Shown: positions 24,190-36,226, numbered from the stretch's first letter. The stretch is 64,000 nucleotides of DNA from Isochrysis galbana (GCA_018136815.1 CM030933.1:5472282-5536281); one strand, 5' to 3'. Notes: a model not told the origin generated them from the letters alone. Program-made: numbers and translations.

Positions 24190-24555
24190 ATTTTTTTTAT
24201 TTTTTGCCCCTGGCCCCCCTTGCCTCCCCCTCGCTCGCCCCGCCGGGCTCGGGCTCGGGGGCCGTCCTGGCCGTCTTGTGAGTCTGTGGCTCAGAGAAGG
24301 TGGGGGGGGGGGGTCAGTGGTCAGTGGGTCAGTACGCTTTGGTGTGGGTCTGGGCGAAGGAGTGCGAGTTGCGTTGAGCGGTCTGGGAGGGTCTGGATGG
24401 GTGGATGGGTGTGTTGAATGCTCAGCACATGCACATGCCAAAAGGCATGGCTTGAGGATGACTGATAGGCCCCCCCGGAGGGGTGTTAGTGCCTAAGGGG
24501 AGGGGCGCGAGGCACCCCTCCATGACCCCTTACTCTAAGAGTAGGTTCTGATGGT
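24190..24555 (+). repeat. Dispersed repeat family R3, copy 1 (diverged)
   Basis: It contains TGGCCCCCCTTGCCTCCCCC..CTCGCTCGCC, a G-run with GTCAGT, and an end block GGGGCGCGAGGCACCCCTCC ... CTCTAAGAGTAGGTT. The same order is found at 48470-48835 (plus) and, as an end fragment, at 52350-52490 (minus). It is non-coding. Confidence 0.55.
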
Positions 24556-25095
24556 CATTTTCATTTCCACTTATGTTTCAGTTTCAAAGCGGTTATGCTG
24601 TGTGTTGCGTGGTCGTGGCTTGGCAGGTTGGTGCAAGGCTAGTGGCACTAGCGGCACTTAGTCTCGTTCTTTATTATTTTGTGAGTAACGTGTCAACTTG
24701 TCATCGTCATCGTCCGTCCGTCCATTCGTCCGTCCGTCCGTCCACGACTGGTGACGACTTTTCTTTTCTCCTCCCCCTCCCTCTCGCTCATTCCTCCCGT
24801 ACATGTACATACTCCTATGAATACTCCACAGTGACGGCCAATGGGATCAAGCCCCCCCCCCCGCCCCCCCACCCCCCCGCGCTCGCGCGCAGCGGCCTCC
24901 TCGCGCCGCCACGGCAGCTCGTGCTCCCGCCACTCGATCGCCTTCCACTCGCGCCTCGCGCCTCTCAGCGAGCCCGACTCCTCCGTTAGGAGAGGAGACG
25001 AGGAAGAGAAAGAGGGGCAGTGCTGGTTTGCTCGACGTGCGCCGCGGAGAAGAAATCGAGGGTCCGATAGACAGTCTGGTGGGCAAACTGCGTGG

Positions 25096-26028
25096 ATGCA
25101 CCTTCTGATCTGCTTGCCGCTCGTGGCTGGGCTCGCTGTCCCACTGGTGCCTCCACGGGTGCTTGCTCATGGGGCTGGCTTCGTTGACCTAGAGATCGCG
25201 CTGACCGCCTCGCTGGCACTCGTCGTGCGTGAGGCGGATGTGAGCGCTCAGGACAACCTCGTTGAGCGAGCCGTGACAGCGCCCACAGGTGAGCGAGCCG
25301 TGACAGCGCCATGCCTGCATCAGGCGCCTACCTTATGTGCCGGCTGAGCACTAAACTGTTTGATCGTAGGCGCGAATGCCAAGGATGAAGACCCGTACGG
25401 GGTGGTGCTCTGGCCAGCCGCCCAAGCGACTGCTGGAGCGCTGGTTGAGCACTCAGCCGGAGCGGACTGCCAAGCGTTGTTTGGCCGAGGCCGGCGATTC
25501 CTGGAACTTGGCGCGGGGACAGGACTGTGTTCTTTGGCAGCGGCGAGTCTGGGCTGCGTCACGCTCGCGACTGATTATCGGCCTGAGCCGCTACAGCTTC
25601 TCGAGGATGTCATCGAGGCCAATTCCGAGAGGCTGGCGCTGCCCCTTGACATCAGCACCCGGATCTTCGACATTTGTGGCGATGAGTCTCTTCCACGTGC
25701 GGATGTCATGGCGGCAGCAGACGTATTGTATTTTCGCGAGACTGGTCGTGCTCTTGCTCGCAGATGTGTCGAGGCACTGGAGTCTGGTTTCCAACTCATC
25801 CTTGTTGGTGATTGTGGGAGGCCTGGCCGGGGAGCATTTCTAGAAGAGCTCATCGCACAAGGCGTCCGACCAGAATCTGCCAGGTTTAATGATGTTCCTG
25901 GCTGGAGTGCGGGCACAGCGCGCAATGATTTGATTGCTCCTGACGACAGCGTTCGAGGGCCGCGGGAGGCCACGGTCGGGTTGTTGAAGCTGACGCCAAA
26001 CGACTTGCCAATGAGCCGTGGAGGGTAG
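25096..26028 (+). CDS. METTL21/FAM86-type protein methyltransferase
   Basis: Exons 25096-25288 and 25370-26028 (phase 1) give 283 residues. Exon 1 encodes a hydrophobic N-terminus (LLICLPLVAGLAVPLVPP), possibly a signal or anchor. Exon 2 holds the Methyltransf_16 fold: DPYGVVLWPAAQATAG (the family's 'vWp' helix), RRFLELGAGTGLCSLAAASL (motif I, SAM binding, residues about 106-125), the acidic residue ending motif II in TLATDY, and ADVMAAADVLYFRE, matching the post-motif DxxY region. Members methylate lysines on chaperones, elongation factors and the like; the substrate here is unknown. A 21-base tandem duplication straddles the exon 1 donor: the intron starts with a second copy of the exon end. 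Confidence 0.8.
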
Positions 26029-27058
26029 CACATACAACCGAGTGATGTTGGGGCGGCCCTAGGCGCGCTGCGTTGATTATGTGCTAGCCGGCTGTCAATG
26101 CGGTCGACGTCGGCGCGAACGAAGTCGTAGGCTTTCACGGGTTTTCGGACCCTAGGCAGTGCAGGAAGCGACATCGAACACCTGATTGCCGCAAGCGTGC
26201 AAGGGACAAGAGGAGCAATGAGAATCAGCAATGATATTTCGCTGTTGCAGAAACGCCCGAGGTCAATAGCGAAGGAGCCGCAGCAAGTGTAAGTGAGATA
26301 GGTGCCGGCGAGGGCTGAAAGATGACCAGCGCCATCAGTGAACGGAGGGAGAGCAAGGATTGATCTCTTAGTGAAAGTAACACATACACAGTTCTACACT
26401 TGCGAGAAATAGTACTACTACAAGTACAACCCGACCATCGTGACCGTGTGTGATCTGTGCCATGCGTGTAGAGCCATGCTAAGCGCCACACACATTCTGC
26501 CACAATCGAACGACCAGTCGACACCGCTGCTGCGACTGCTGCTAGACTACTCCTAAAGCAGAGTGCTTCACATGAATGTGTGAGGTTGTGCTCGCTAGCT
26601 CTCTGCTTTACTTACTCTATCTACCCTAGAGATCTATTTCGACGTTTTCTAGAAGATGAAGGATGCTGACATGCTGACTCCTCTTGGCCGGCCGGCTGGG
26701 GGAGAGAACAACTCTCTCCCTCCCTCAGTTGTTTCTATCTCTGGTCCTCACCCTCTCTCACAGATATTAAACGTCTGTCTTCTTCTCTCTCTCCCTGCCG
26801 CCGCCGCCGCCGTTCCGCCCGCTGCCCCCCGGCAAAGAGAAAGCATTTTTCCACCCATTCTTAGGTACTCCCGAGCTCCCCACCCTAAAGTATCTCTCGC
26901 TTTCACTCTCTCTCTCATTCTTCCCTCTCTCCACTGACTGAGAGTGTGTCAGGGACAGAGAGAGAGAAAAGAGAGAGCGAGGGCGGGGCGGGACTACACT
27001 CACTCCCCCCTCCCCTCCCCTCTTTCCCTCTCTCATCTCTCCCTCGCTCCCTCTTTCT

Positions 27059-27180
<122 letters not shown>

Positions 27181-27281
27181 GCCCGCCCAATCCCTCTCCC
27201 CTCTCTCCTCGCCCCCTTCCTCCCTCCCTCCGCTCACAGCGCGCACGCAAACTACCTCTCTCTCCCTCCTTCTGCTCTGGC

Positions 27282-29668
27282 ATGTCGAGCGTCACCGAGG
27301 AGGAGGAGGAGCTCAGCGGTCGCACAGACGAGCTGCCCCTCGCACGCTCCGTCGAGCCAATCGCTCCGCCCTCAGCCACTCTGCTCACCACAGTCGCGAC
27401 GGTGCCTAAGGCGCAGGGACGCTCGCTAACTCCCGATCCCATCGTGCGTGCTCCTCTCACGCCACGACCCGGGATATCCGTCAAGTCGTGGGACGTCGAG
27501 TCCGTCAGTATCAACGGCGCCAGCCTTGGCGTCGAGACCGTCTGGCTTGCAGAGGTGACGGCGCCCTCCACCGAGTTCTGTGTCGACATCTCGCTGAGCA
27601 ACGGGGTGACCATCGTGGTGAGTAGGATGACCACCCACGGTGGTGCACAGACGAACCCACGACGTGTTCCCTAGCCTGATGCGGTCGATCGACTTTGCGC
27701 AGTGATGCACTGCGGCATGCTCGGCTCAACCTGCCGTCGCTCATCATCTGCAGGTGCCGCACTACGACGAGGCCCACGATGAGAATTGGTATGCGATCGC
27801 AAAGGACGGGGTGACGCGTCGCAGGATGCTTGCATGCTTTCAGCCGCGCGAGTGTCAGCCCTCGAGCTTTGCGACGGTGGTACGCCTCGTGTCCTCGCCG
27901 TTTGCAAAGGACGCTTCGGCGCTAGCTGTGTTGACGCTCGCGGCTGCCATTGCGCTGGGCGTGTTTGGCTCAGGCCCCGGCTCGATCGCAGGCGAGACGG
28001 CGGCTGCAGCCGCGGCTGCCAGCGCTCGGCGCGCACTTGGGCGCCCGCTGCCTCTTCCGCCTCCTCCGCCACCGCCCCGTTCGTCAATCGAGGTGGTTGT
28101 CCAAGTCCTACCGTGGGCAATCAGTGCCCTTGCGTCTGCAGCGCACAGCATCGCAAATGGACTCGACGGTATTGCAACGGGGTCCTATGGCCGGGAGACT
28201 GGACGGGAAGCCTCGTTGCCGGAGATGATGCTACTCGTCGCACTCTTCGCTGCGTTTGTGACTCGTATTACCGCCAGACTAAAGGTGAGCTTGAGGAGCG
28301 CCATGGCAGCGACCGAGCGCCATGGCAACAATTGAGCTCATTGTGCCCTCGAGCCCGGTCGCGCACTTTGCGCACGATGCTTTCCGTCTGCATTCTGACA
28401 CCTCTTCCCATCTTGAAATTCGGCCGGCATTTTCACACGCCCTCTCGGCCTGACCGTACCTTGCCATGCACAGGTGGGACTCTTGGCTCGCTCCCACAAC
28501 TATTATCTGATCATCAAGGCTTGCGCGGAGGCAGAGGCGTTGGCGGTGCTCGAGGACGGAGGTCTAGTCAATAAGACGGGCGGCAGGTCGCTCATAGCTG
28601 TGCTCACCAACACGTTCCGCGCATGCGCTCCAGAAAAGAGGGAAGGCAACAACGGCTCCGAATCCCAGGAGCTCAAAGTGGAGGCTCTCCTGGTGGCCTT
28701 TCAGGTGCGCTTCGGCGACGGGGCCGTGCCCGCCGTAGAGGGCACACGGTCGAGCTGAGGCCTATGATGAATTGCCCGTCGCATTGCCATTCTTGTGCGC
28801 GAGCGGCCCATTTGCGCGCTGGGTCGTACGCTCCGTTGTTGTTGCGATGAAGTGGTAGCCAACAAGTGTAGGCCGCTCAGTCGCCAACGCCACTCACCAT
28901 CTCTTCTATGCCGCCATGCTTAGTCGCTGAAAATCATTGGAGAGGCCATCGGCCCACTCATGGGACTATCGGTAAAGAACGACGAGTCCAATGTTGGCAA
29001 GGTGTGCCACCTTACCTTGTGTCTGGTTTGGGCCACCTCGCAACTTTTCATTCCTCAACATCCGCTCAGCCACTCCGGGATGTGTCACAGGTCCGCCGAG
29101 TGCTAGCTCGCTATGGCCCTCAACGCGTTGCGACTGTGCGAGCTCTCTTGGAGGCTGAGAAGGCTAGTGGGGTCCATCGACCTGGCCCGATTCTGGCAGA
29201 CCCATCGGCGGCCATGGCCCTGCTGTGGATGCGAAGGACAATTCAGGTAGCGCTCAGGCCCCGAGGGCGCAGGCGCGCTGCCCTAGATTGATCGCAATAA
29301 AGGGGGCGTCCTTTCACATGGCCGATCATCCTACCCACTTGCCCCTCGGTCAGTACTATATTGGCGTCATGCGCGGCGCAACCGACACGAGCAACACGTT
29401 GCCATCGAAATGCCGTGCCGCATATGCTTCAATTCTTGAACCCTTTCACGGATGGCTTCTCAAACAGACTTTTAATATGGTCCTGTCCGCCGTTCCTTCG
29501 CGCGACGAATTCATCGCGAGGCTCTCGCCGAACATCCACTCTAGATCGCGTCGCCGCTCGGTCTTTTTTGCCGACGTGAATGAATGCATCCCCCTCATGG
29601 AGGATGTAGTCACTGCATTGCAAGAGCTTTTCAACGAGCTCGACCTCGAGGATATGCGCAAGTCTTGA
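27282..29668 (+). CDS. Membrane-anchored glycolipid-transfer-protein (GLTP) domain protein
   Basis: Six exons, 27282-27617, 27754-28284, 28474-28704, 28924-29001, 29091-29246 and 29354-29668, all phase 0, give 548 residues. Residues 1-210 form an acidic start and a beta-rich part (SWDVESVSINGASLGVETVW). Then come a hydrophobic helix (LAVLTLAAAIALGVF), a poly-Pro stretch and a second helix (PEMMLLVALFAAFVTRI). The C-terminal half is a GLTP fold: LLVAFQ, KNDESNVGK, MALLWMRRTIQ (Trp about 438) and LEPFHGWLL (His about 476), the family's sugar-binding Trp and His. The usual DxxxN pair appears as Asn385...Asn389, with Asp one place later. Expected role: moving or sensing glyco- or phospho-sphingolipids at a membrane. 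Fusion to membrane helices is unusual, since GLTPs are mostly soluble. Confidence 0.78.
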
Positions 29669-29939
29669 GACTCTCATTGCACCTCGTAGCTCGTAGCGTG
29701 CCCGTCGCAGTGAAGCGCTACGTAGCAAACGCAATCAAACGCAAAATGCCCGATGTGTTCATCGTGCTGTCGGAAAGGTTGCATAACTCGACCATAGGCA
29801 GTGGGGACTGGGTGGGATCTATTCTAGGTCATGCAAATATAGAATTAGGAAAATGTATGCCTCCTAGGTTTGCCTTTGTCTTTGCTTAATGCTTCATTTT
29901 CAGTAGGCTAAGTTTCTACTTATTTCACAATGCAGGGGA

Positions 29940-30045
29940 AGGTCAGAAGGTGCAACTTGAGGTTCGCCTCTTCTTTCATGACACCCCCCCCCCGTCTGAT
30001 TAAGAATATAAGCAGCTTTGCCCCTCAACTTTGCCAGTCTGAGAG
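29940..30045 (+). repeat. Dispersed repeat module, copy 2
   Basis: GTGCAACTTGAG, a poly-C run, then AATATAAGCAGCTTTGCCCC and TCAACTTTGCCAGTC. It matches 2225-2330 in the same order. Confidence 0.6.
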
Positions 30046-30371
30046 AAAGCGGACACTTAGGTGTCGTTCCGTCAATTGTGGGACATCAGTCGATTTGAGC
30101 GATCGAATGTCCACAGTTGTACATAGCAGTATTTTAAAATTAAATGCAGATAACTTTTTTTCTCTGCTTCCCGCGGTGCATGTCCCCCCCCCCGAGGGGG
30201 GGGTGCCGTGTCAGCGCATTTCCCTGCGTCTCCTCTAAAGCCGACAACTACATAGACACTCAATTTAAGAGATATTTAGAACGGAGCATCTGTGATGACC
30301 TGCAATCACATCATGCCTCGACCGGCAGCGGCGCGCTGACGCAGATGATTGCGGCAGGTAGCCCCGCCCGG

Positions 30372-30859
30372 CATAGATGCTCCATTAGGCTGATATTAGG
30401 TCCTGATATCATGATATTAGGTCCTCTAGACCTGATGACCTGATGGCTTGATATAAAGTCATGACGAGGTCAGGCGACTATAAATGTAATTGACCATTGA
30501 ATTCTCTTGTAGTAGTAGTTGTACACTTGGCGCGAAAAACAGCGGGGGGATGGGTGGTTCTCGCCCCTCATGAGGGCATGAGGGGAGTCAAGACAGTGAG
30601 GAGGGGCGCCCCCCCCACCACTCCATGGCAACCAAACACAGAAGCAAGATTAGCGTCTGAGGTCTGAGGGAAATTAATAATCAATGATCAATGATCAGCA
30701 ATGCATGCAGAAGTATGAGTAAGCTATTCTTTTGATATTTCACTACTATCTACTATACTTATAATATCGCGAAACCCTGATATTAGGCTGAGAATAGGAC
30801 CTGATATCATGCTAAGGGAGCCGAAACCTGACGACCTGATACCTAACGGAGCATCTATG
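30372..30859. mobile_element. MITE-like element with 18-bp terminal inverted repeats
   Basis: The left end CATAGATGCTCCATTAGG (30372-30389) and right end CCTAACGGAGCATCTATG (30842-30859) are inverted repeats with one mismatch. Inner sequence also repeats in inverted form (ATTAGGTCCTGATATCAT against GACCTGATATCATGC). There is no coding capacity. I could not settle the target duplication. A right-end fragment lies at 12695-12760. Confidence 0.6.
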
Positions 30860-30889
30860 CCCCCCGGAGCTTTTTTATTGGGCATCGCG

Positions 30890-30957
30890 CCACGGTCAAA
30901 AAATGCAGCCCAGAACCAGACCATACTAATAGGTAAAAAGCCCCTGTTTGACCGCCC
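30890..30957. repeat. Solo right end of the TAGGGCGGTCAAA element family
   Basis: GGTCAAAAAATGCAGCCC ... GGTAAAAAGCCCCTG and TTTGACCGCCCTA match, over about 65 bases, the right end of the element closing at 42957. No left partner is visible. 30958-31690 has no gene I can support; 31500-31690 is purine-rich. Confidence 0.5.
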
Positions 30958-31690
30958 TATCTCCAAGTCTGCCACTGCCACTGCTTTGTCGATCGATGAT
31001 CTGCGAGCGCGTCGTGCGTCGTGCAGAATCTTGCGTCTCGCTGCTCCGCCTTGCTCCTTGCTCGGTCGGGGACGATTCATTGCTCGTTGGCGCGGAGACA
31101 TCGCGCCAGGATGAGCTCGGCGGCGCAGAGCAAGCCGCCTCGCGGCTCAGATCGGAGTCGAGGTCATCGAAGTCCATGGGGCTGCACAGGCACAGGGGAC
31201 AGGGGCGCCGCGACCGGTAGCGAGGGGGCCAGATGTTCCACAGCGGAGCGGCATTTCTCTCGCTATCGAGAGAAGGTTTACGGCCCTAGAACGTGAAAAC
31301 TTGCTCGGCCAGATTTTCTACAAAAAACGCGAGTTTCGCAAATTTCAAACTTTTACTCAAATTCCCGACCGTCGGCAAAGGGGGGGTAAAAAAGGGAACG
31401 CGCGAATTTTTACCATCTACTTGTACAGTAGGGTATTGTACTCTTACTTCAGTTAGGAGTATTCTACTTTAGAAATCTAGGGAGAGGGGAGAGTAAAATA
31501 GTAGTGTCTGGACGGGCGGGGAGAGTAGGGAGTGAGCGAGAGGGGAGAGAGAGAGGGAAGGAGAGAGAGAAAGTAGAGAGAGGGAGAGAGAGAGAGAGGG
31601 AGAAGGAGAGAGAGAGAGAGAGAGGAGAGAGAGAGGAGAGAGAGGGAGGGAGCGAGAGGGGGGGGGGGAGGGAGAGGGAGAGAGGCGCCG

Positions 31691-33305
31691 ATGGGGTCGC
31701 TGCTTCGCCGCCAAGTCTCTGCCGACCTGGAGGCTTTGCAGCAGCTGCACGAGCAAACGGGTTGGACTCCGGGGCGCGAGCACATCCGGCCAGATCCCAC
31801 GGCGCGCGCGCAGAAGGAGCTCTTCCTCGCCAACATCCAGTCGATGTGGGCGACGCCGGCGGACTGGGTGAGAGGAAGGGGTGAGAGGGGGTGAGAGGGG
31901 GGGGAGGGAGAGAGGGGGGCGGGGGGGAGGGGAGAGGGGGGGGGGGGGGGGGCGGAGAGGGGGGATGGGAGGGTGAGGAGAGATGGGGAGAGGGAGATGG
32001 GTGGGGAGGTAGGGCACAGGGAGGGGGGAGGGGCGAGGGAAGAAGAGGACAGGAAGTGGGAGAGGGACAGGGCAGGAGGCAGAGAGGGAGATGAGTAATG
32101 ACAGGGAGAGAGGAACAGGGCGAGGAAGGGGGAAAGTGGGCAGAGGGAGGGAAGTCCTAAGAGATAGGGAGGGAGGGAGGGAGACAAAGATACGAGCGGT
32201 AATATGAGGGTTAGAAGAAGGGAGGTAGGATTGAGAAGGGCGGAGGACGGAGGATGTGCACGTAGGAGAGGGAGAGCAAGGGCGGTGGTTGGGGACTACT
32301 CAGCATGAGGAGGTAGCAACCTCGTCAGATGAGGTTACACGGTAGAAGAGGAGGCGGGGAGGGGGTGTTTGGGTGAAGTTCAATTCTCGACGCAGTTAGA
32401 ATGGAGATCTCCTGGGCCCCACGCCCTGCGCAATCAGTCACTCCACGCATCCTGTATTCTGAGTCCCCGCTTCCCTTCGCCAGATTCTGCACAGCATATT
32501 TGGCATAGCAACTCGGCGCGGGCCTGACGGCAAGCGTTATGCCGTCTCATTGCCTGGGGAGGACGAGTGTCGGCTGGCGCCACAACCATTTCCGTACATC
32601 CTCCCCGCGGGTACGCAACAGTTTGTGTTTTGGGCGGCGAATAAGGGCGTACCCCTCTCGTCGGAGTGCATCAGCTCGCGCATTGGCAAGCTGCTAGACG
32701 AAGTCCATGGTGGCGGTGTTCCTGGGGCCGGTGGGGACTTTGTGTGGTATGAGAACCCAAAGATGTCGGTGCACGATGACCGCATCTTTCATGTGCAAAC
32801 CTTCTGGCGCCCACCTCACTTGCTCACTCCGACCGATTCGCCAAGAACGGTGGCTAATAGCGGTAACAGCGGGGCCCCCGACTTTTCGCGCTCAGCGTCC
32901 AGAGAGAGATCTCATGCTCCAGAGAGTCATTCCATGACTTTCCACCGCCCGGCGTGCGAGGGGGGGCATTTGATGGCAGCGGAGCTTAGTTGCGCCTTTG
33001 CTGGTACACAGTCTAGCCCACCCCAACATGCCATCGCTCAAATGCACGCGCAGCAAGGGCGGCCTACTGAGATAGTTCCGCATCAGAGACCCAGGTGGCC
33101 CAGGTATAGCAGCAGAGCAGAAGGCGAGCGACAAACGCATTCGTCCTCCCAAAGTCGCGACAGCTTTCATGAGAGGGCCGACGTCGGTGCGGGCGTGCGG
33201 CAACTCATAGAGATGGGTTTCGATGCGGCCGAAGCGCAAGCGGCCCTGGTGCAGGCGGGGTACAATGTGCATTCTGCTGCCTTGATGCTAGTGAGCGGCA
33301 TATGA
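31691..33305 (+). CDS. DUF3605-like protein with C-terminal UBA domain
   Basis: Exons 31691-31867 and 32484-33305 (phase 0) give 332 residues. Residues 1-170 match the DUF3605 plan (known mainly from fungi and plants): GWTPGREHIRPDP, then PFPYILPAGTQQFVFWAANK, DFVWYENPKMSVHDDRIFHV and QTFWRPP. A Ser-rich disordered linker follows. The last 45 residues, GVRQLIEMGFDAAEAQAALV then QAGYNVHSAALMLV, are a typical ubiquitin-associated (UBA) three-helix domain. DUF3605 has no known biochemical role; UBA binds ubiquitin. The leader is purine-rich on the coding strand, the reverse of the neighbouring genes. The intron is 616 bases, G-rich in its first half. Confidence 0.72.
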
Positions 33306-33957
33306 CAGGAACGTGTGGCGCATAAGGATGATTCCCAGTCACGCGCACGGGCTATACACACTTATTGCTCCCGGCGTCCAGGGTTGCGAAATGTTCGTCC
33401 GATACCATCTGTGGGGACGGCTGTCGCCAATAGCAGGCCACACGAGAAAATCCCCGTTCACAGCGGTGGGTCGCCAGAATCGGATGGAGCGCATCGAAAT
33501 CGATTGACCACCTTCACGAAAACGTTTCGTGATAGGTGCGCATGCAGGTGGCGTGTCGCGACTTACTAATCGGAGTGTGCAGTGTCACCATGCGAGTCGT
33601 TTGAGAGTACGCATGAGTGTACCGGCAAGGTGTGTAGCCACCCGTCATAAAATACTATTGAAGTAACTATTTGTGTGAAGACGCTAGCTTGTGGAATAAT
33701 GTCGTCTCTCGGATGCGTCGTGCTGCCAAGGGGCGTACCGCGCTGCGCCAAGAATGCGCCGCCACAAAAATGCGCTGCCATGCATCCTTGCGCATCGATC
33801 TTGACGAGTAAGATGGGCGCGCGAAGAAAGAGAGCCAGAGTCAAGAACGATGTAGTGGGCACAGCGGAAATTCCTCTTGGAGAAGTCGAAAGGGCCGAAT
33901 CTAGATTCGAGAGGGGAGAAGGGCCGAGGCGATAGCCAAGTCTAAAATCCTGTGAGC
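33306..33957. other. Intergenic stretch without recognised features
   Basis: This lies between the convergent 3' ends of the DUF3605-UBA gene (plus) and the S28 peptidase (minus). I see no coding, repeat or RNA signal. Confidence 0.5.
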
Positions 33958-35968
33958 TCACGCGCTGTGCCCAACATACCCTGCAACGCTTTTCCCAATA
34001 GCCTCATGCGCGAGCACCACCGCCCTTGTATCTTTCAGCGGTTGCTTCAACCCCTCAAAGGCGGAGGGCGCATACATGTCACGACAGTGTGCGCCACCAC
34101 GCATTTCGACAATTGTCACGCCTGGACCGACCAATTGCTGTCCACCGCCGGCTCGGTAGAAGGGGTCGCTGGATAGGACGATTCCGAGGGCGTGCCACGG
34201 GTCGCTATCTCCATTGGGCATGGTGATGTTCATCTCGAGGATTTGGCGGCCGCCGTACTCACTTGCTGCCGAGATGGTGCCCGCCGGACCGCTCATCGGA
34301 CCGGAATAGCCGGGGAGGTCGAATGTGGCCGCGCATATATCGCGTCCGGCAGTGAAATCATTGAGAATTGGTCCCCACGCCGAGAAAATGTTGTTTGGCG
34401 AGGTGCTCGTGGCGGTTTGGAAGTAGCCGAACTCGTTGCATGACTGCCATATCCACTGGCGATCTGATGCTGCTCAGCGAAGTTGTATAGGGATAGTGAG
34501 AGGGCCGGTCGCGGCAACGACGTGCGAGCGGTGAGACCAACAGGCAAACAGGCATCGTCTGGCATTACACTCGCCTCATGCGTTGCAAGCAGGCAGTGCG
34601 GGGTTGATGGCACAATCAAAAATATGGTTGCCTTTGCATGTCGGAGACAATGCAGAACGGCCGCACGACAGTGACATAGGGGGGCAGCTTACCGCAGTGA
34701 AGGTCGCAATGAGAAGAGTCAAACGAGACGTTTCGCAGCGGGGCGATCTCATCCTCCTCGAAACTAGACGCAACGCAATCTGGGGAGGAGACGTTGGTAC
34801 TGAAGAGCTCAATCACCGCAGCCAAGGGGGCCAGCATCCCATCAAGCTTTTCGACCTGCCTCAACAGGCGATTGCGGATATCGCTGTCGGCTCCGGCTCC
34901 TTTGTCTGGGTATGCACCACGTGAGAGCGGGACCGCCGCTCTCCAGGCGGCTGCACACACGTCACTCACATACGGCGGGCGGCCCTCAAGATTGTACTGG
35001 ACAACACTTTGAAAATTCCCCATCAGCGAGGCGTAGTATGTGGCGACATCACGTGGACCGGTCGGCGCGGTGCAGGGGCAAAGTGCCGCGGGAAGGGTGC
35101 AGCGTTTAGCTTTAAGGGCCCCACGAGCCACGGCGAGCGCCAGAGCGTCGGCGGCATCACGCAGGAGGCCTGCGCACTCAGCGGAACCGCCGAGGGTAGG
35201 ATCGGCGAGCACAAGGCCAACCACCTCGGCGTACTGCGAGAAATCGAATTCTGGGTACACGGGCGCTGATGATGCGACGGAGCCGACAAACATCGCCGGG
35301 TACTTAATCTTTAACCATGCTGCGAGAGCGCCAGGGTAGCTGCCACCAAAGGCGACCCACGCTGAATTTGCGGCAGTGGCCTTCATGCGGAGGGGGGGTG
35401 AAGAGATGCCGACCACGCTACCAAGCTGCCTTTTTGACAGATCCAACCCCTGCATCGAAATATAACTCCGGAAGCGCACGAGATCCGCAAGGGCTTGTGC
35501 AGACGTAAGGAGTCGGAGAGACTCGACGGACATATCCGGAACCGGCCTACTCTCTCCGTAGAACCGATGCTCGAGCGCAAGCATGAGAGCTCCATGCTTC
35601 TCCGCGAGATGCCAGAAGAAGAGCTTGGGCGACGGCGGCCCCTGCGGCCCCTCGCCACCGATATACAGGAAGACTGGGCAGCCTTCGCCGCACCAGAACC
35701 GCTCGTCGATATAGTAGCGCTGCGACCAGCGTAGCGGCGGCGAGGCAATCGAGCCAAAGTGGTCGACCCTCGCATCGAGGTAGAAGCTGGCGTTGACTAG
35801 TGGAGTTGAGCCCTTTGGCCGCTCGAGCCATTCGAGCGAGCGCTGAACGTGGTGGTGGGTGCGGCGGCGGCTTAACCTCCGTGACGCTTCGCTGGCCTTT
35901 GCGCTCTGCCCCAGCTGCGACCATGCCGACAGGGCGAGGCCAAGCCCGAGGCCGAGCATGTACGGCAT
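33958..35968 (-). CDS. Serine carboxypeptidase, family S28 (PRCP/DPP7/PRSS16-like)
   Basis: Exons 35968-34693 and 34463-33958 (phase 1) give 593 residues. A signal peptide (MPYMLGLGLGLALSAWS) points to secretion or lysosome/vacuole. Family blocks in order: DHFGS, RYYIDERFW, CPVFLYIGGEGP, ALEHRFYGES, nucleophile in AFGGSYPGALAAWLK (Ser about 210), VASSAPV, RQWIWQSCNEFGYFQT, NGDSDPWHALG (catalytic Asp) and GGAHCRDMY (catalytic His). All three catalytic residues are present, so it should be active, cleaving after proline near peptide ends. An upstream in-frame ATG at 36061 is possible, but 35968 gives the clean signal peptide. A 60-base insert before the nucleophile block has GT-AG ends and may be a frame-preserving intron. 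The exon 2 acceptor is a twofold NAG choice (34463 or 34469). Confidence 0.87.
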
Positions 35969-36226
35969 CGCGCCGCCGGTGGACGGGAGTTTTCTTCTCG
36001 CTCCACCGGAAGGCGGCAGTCCTGTCGCATCCGCGAATCGACCCTCTTCTACAGAGTACATATACAAATACTATACATCATACGCGACTTCTACAGCTAC
36101 AGAGTAGAATTCGACTCATAATTTCCACCGCAGCACGTGAGCCGTGAGTGCGATGGGGCCCTTGCCCTTGTAGCTAGCTATCAGTAGTAGCCTGGATCTT
36201 CAGGAATATTTTTTCCGTACTCCAAC

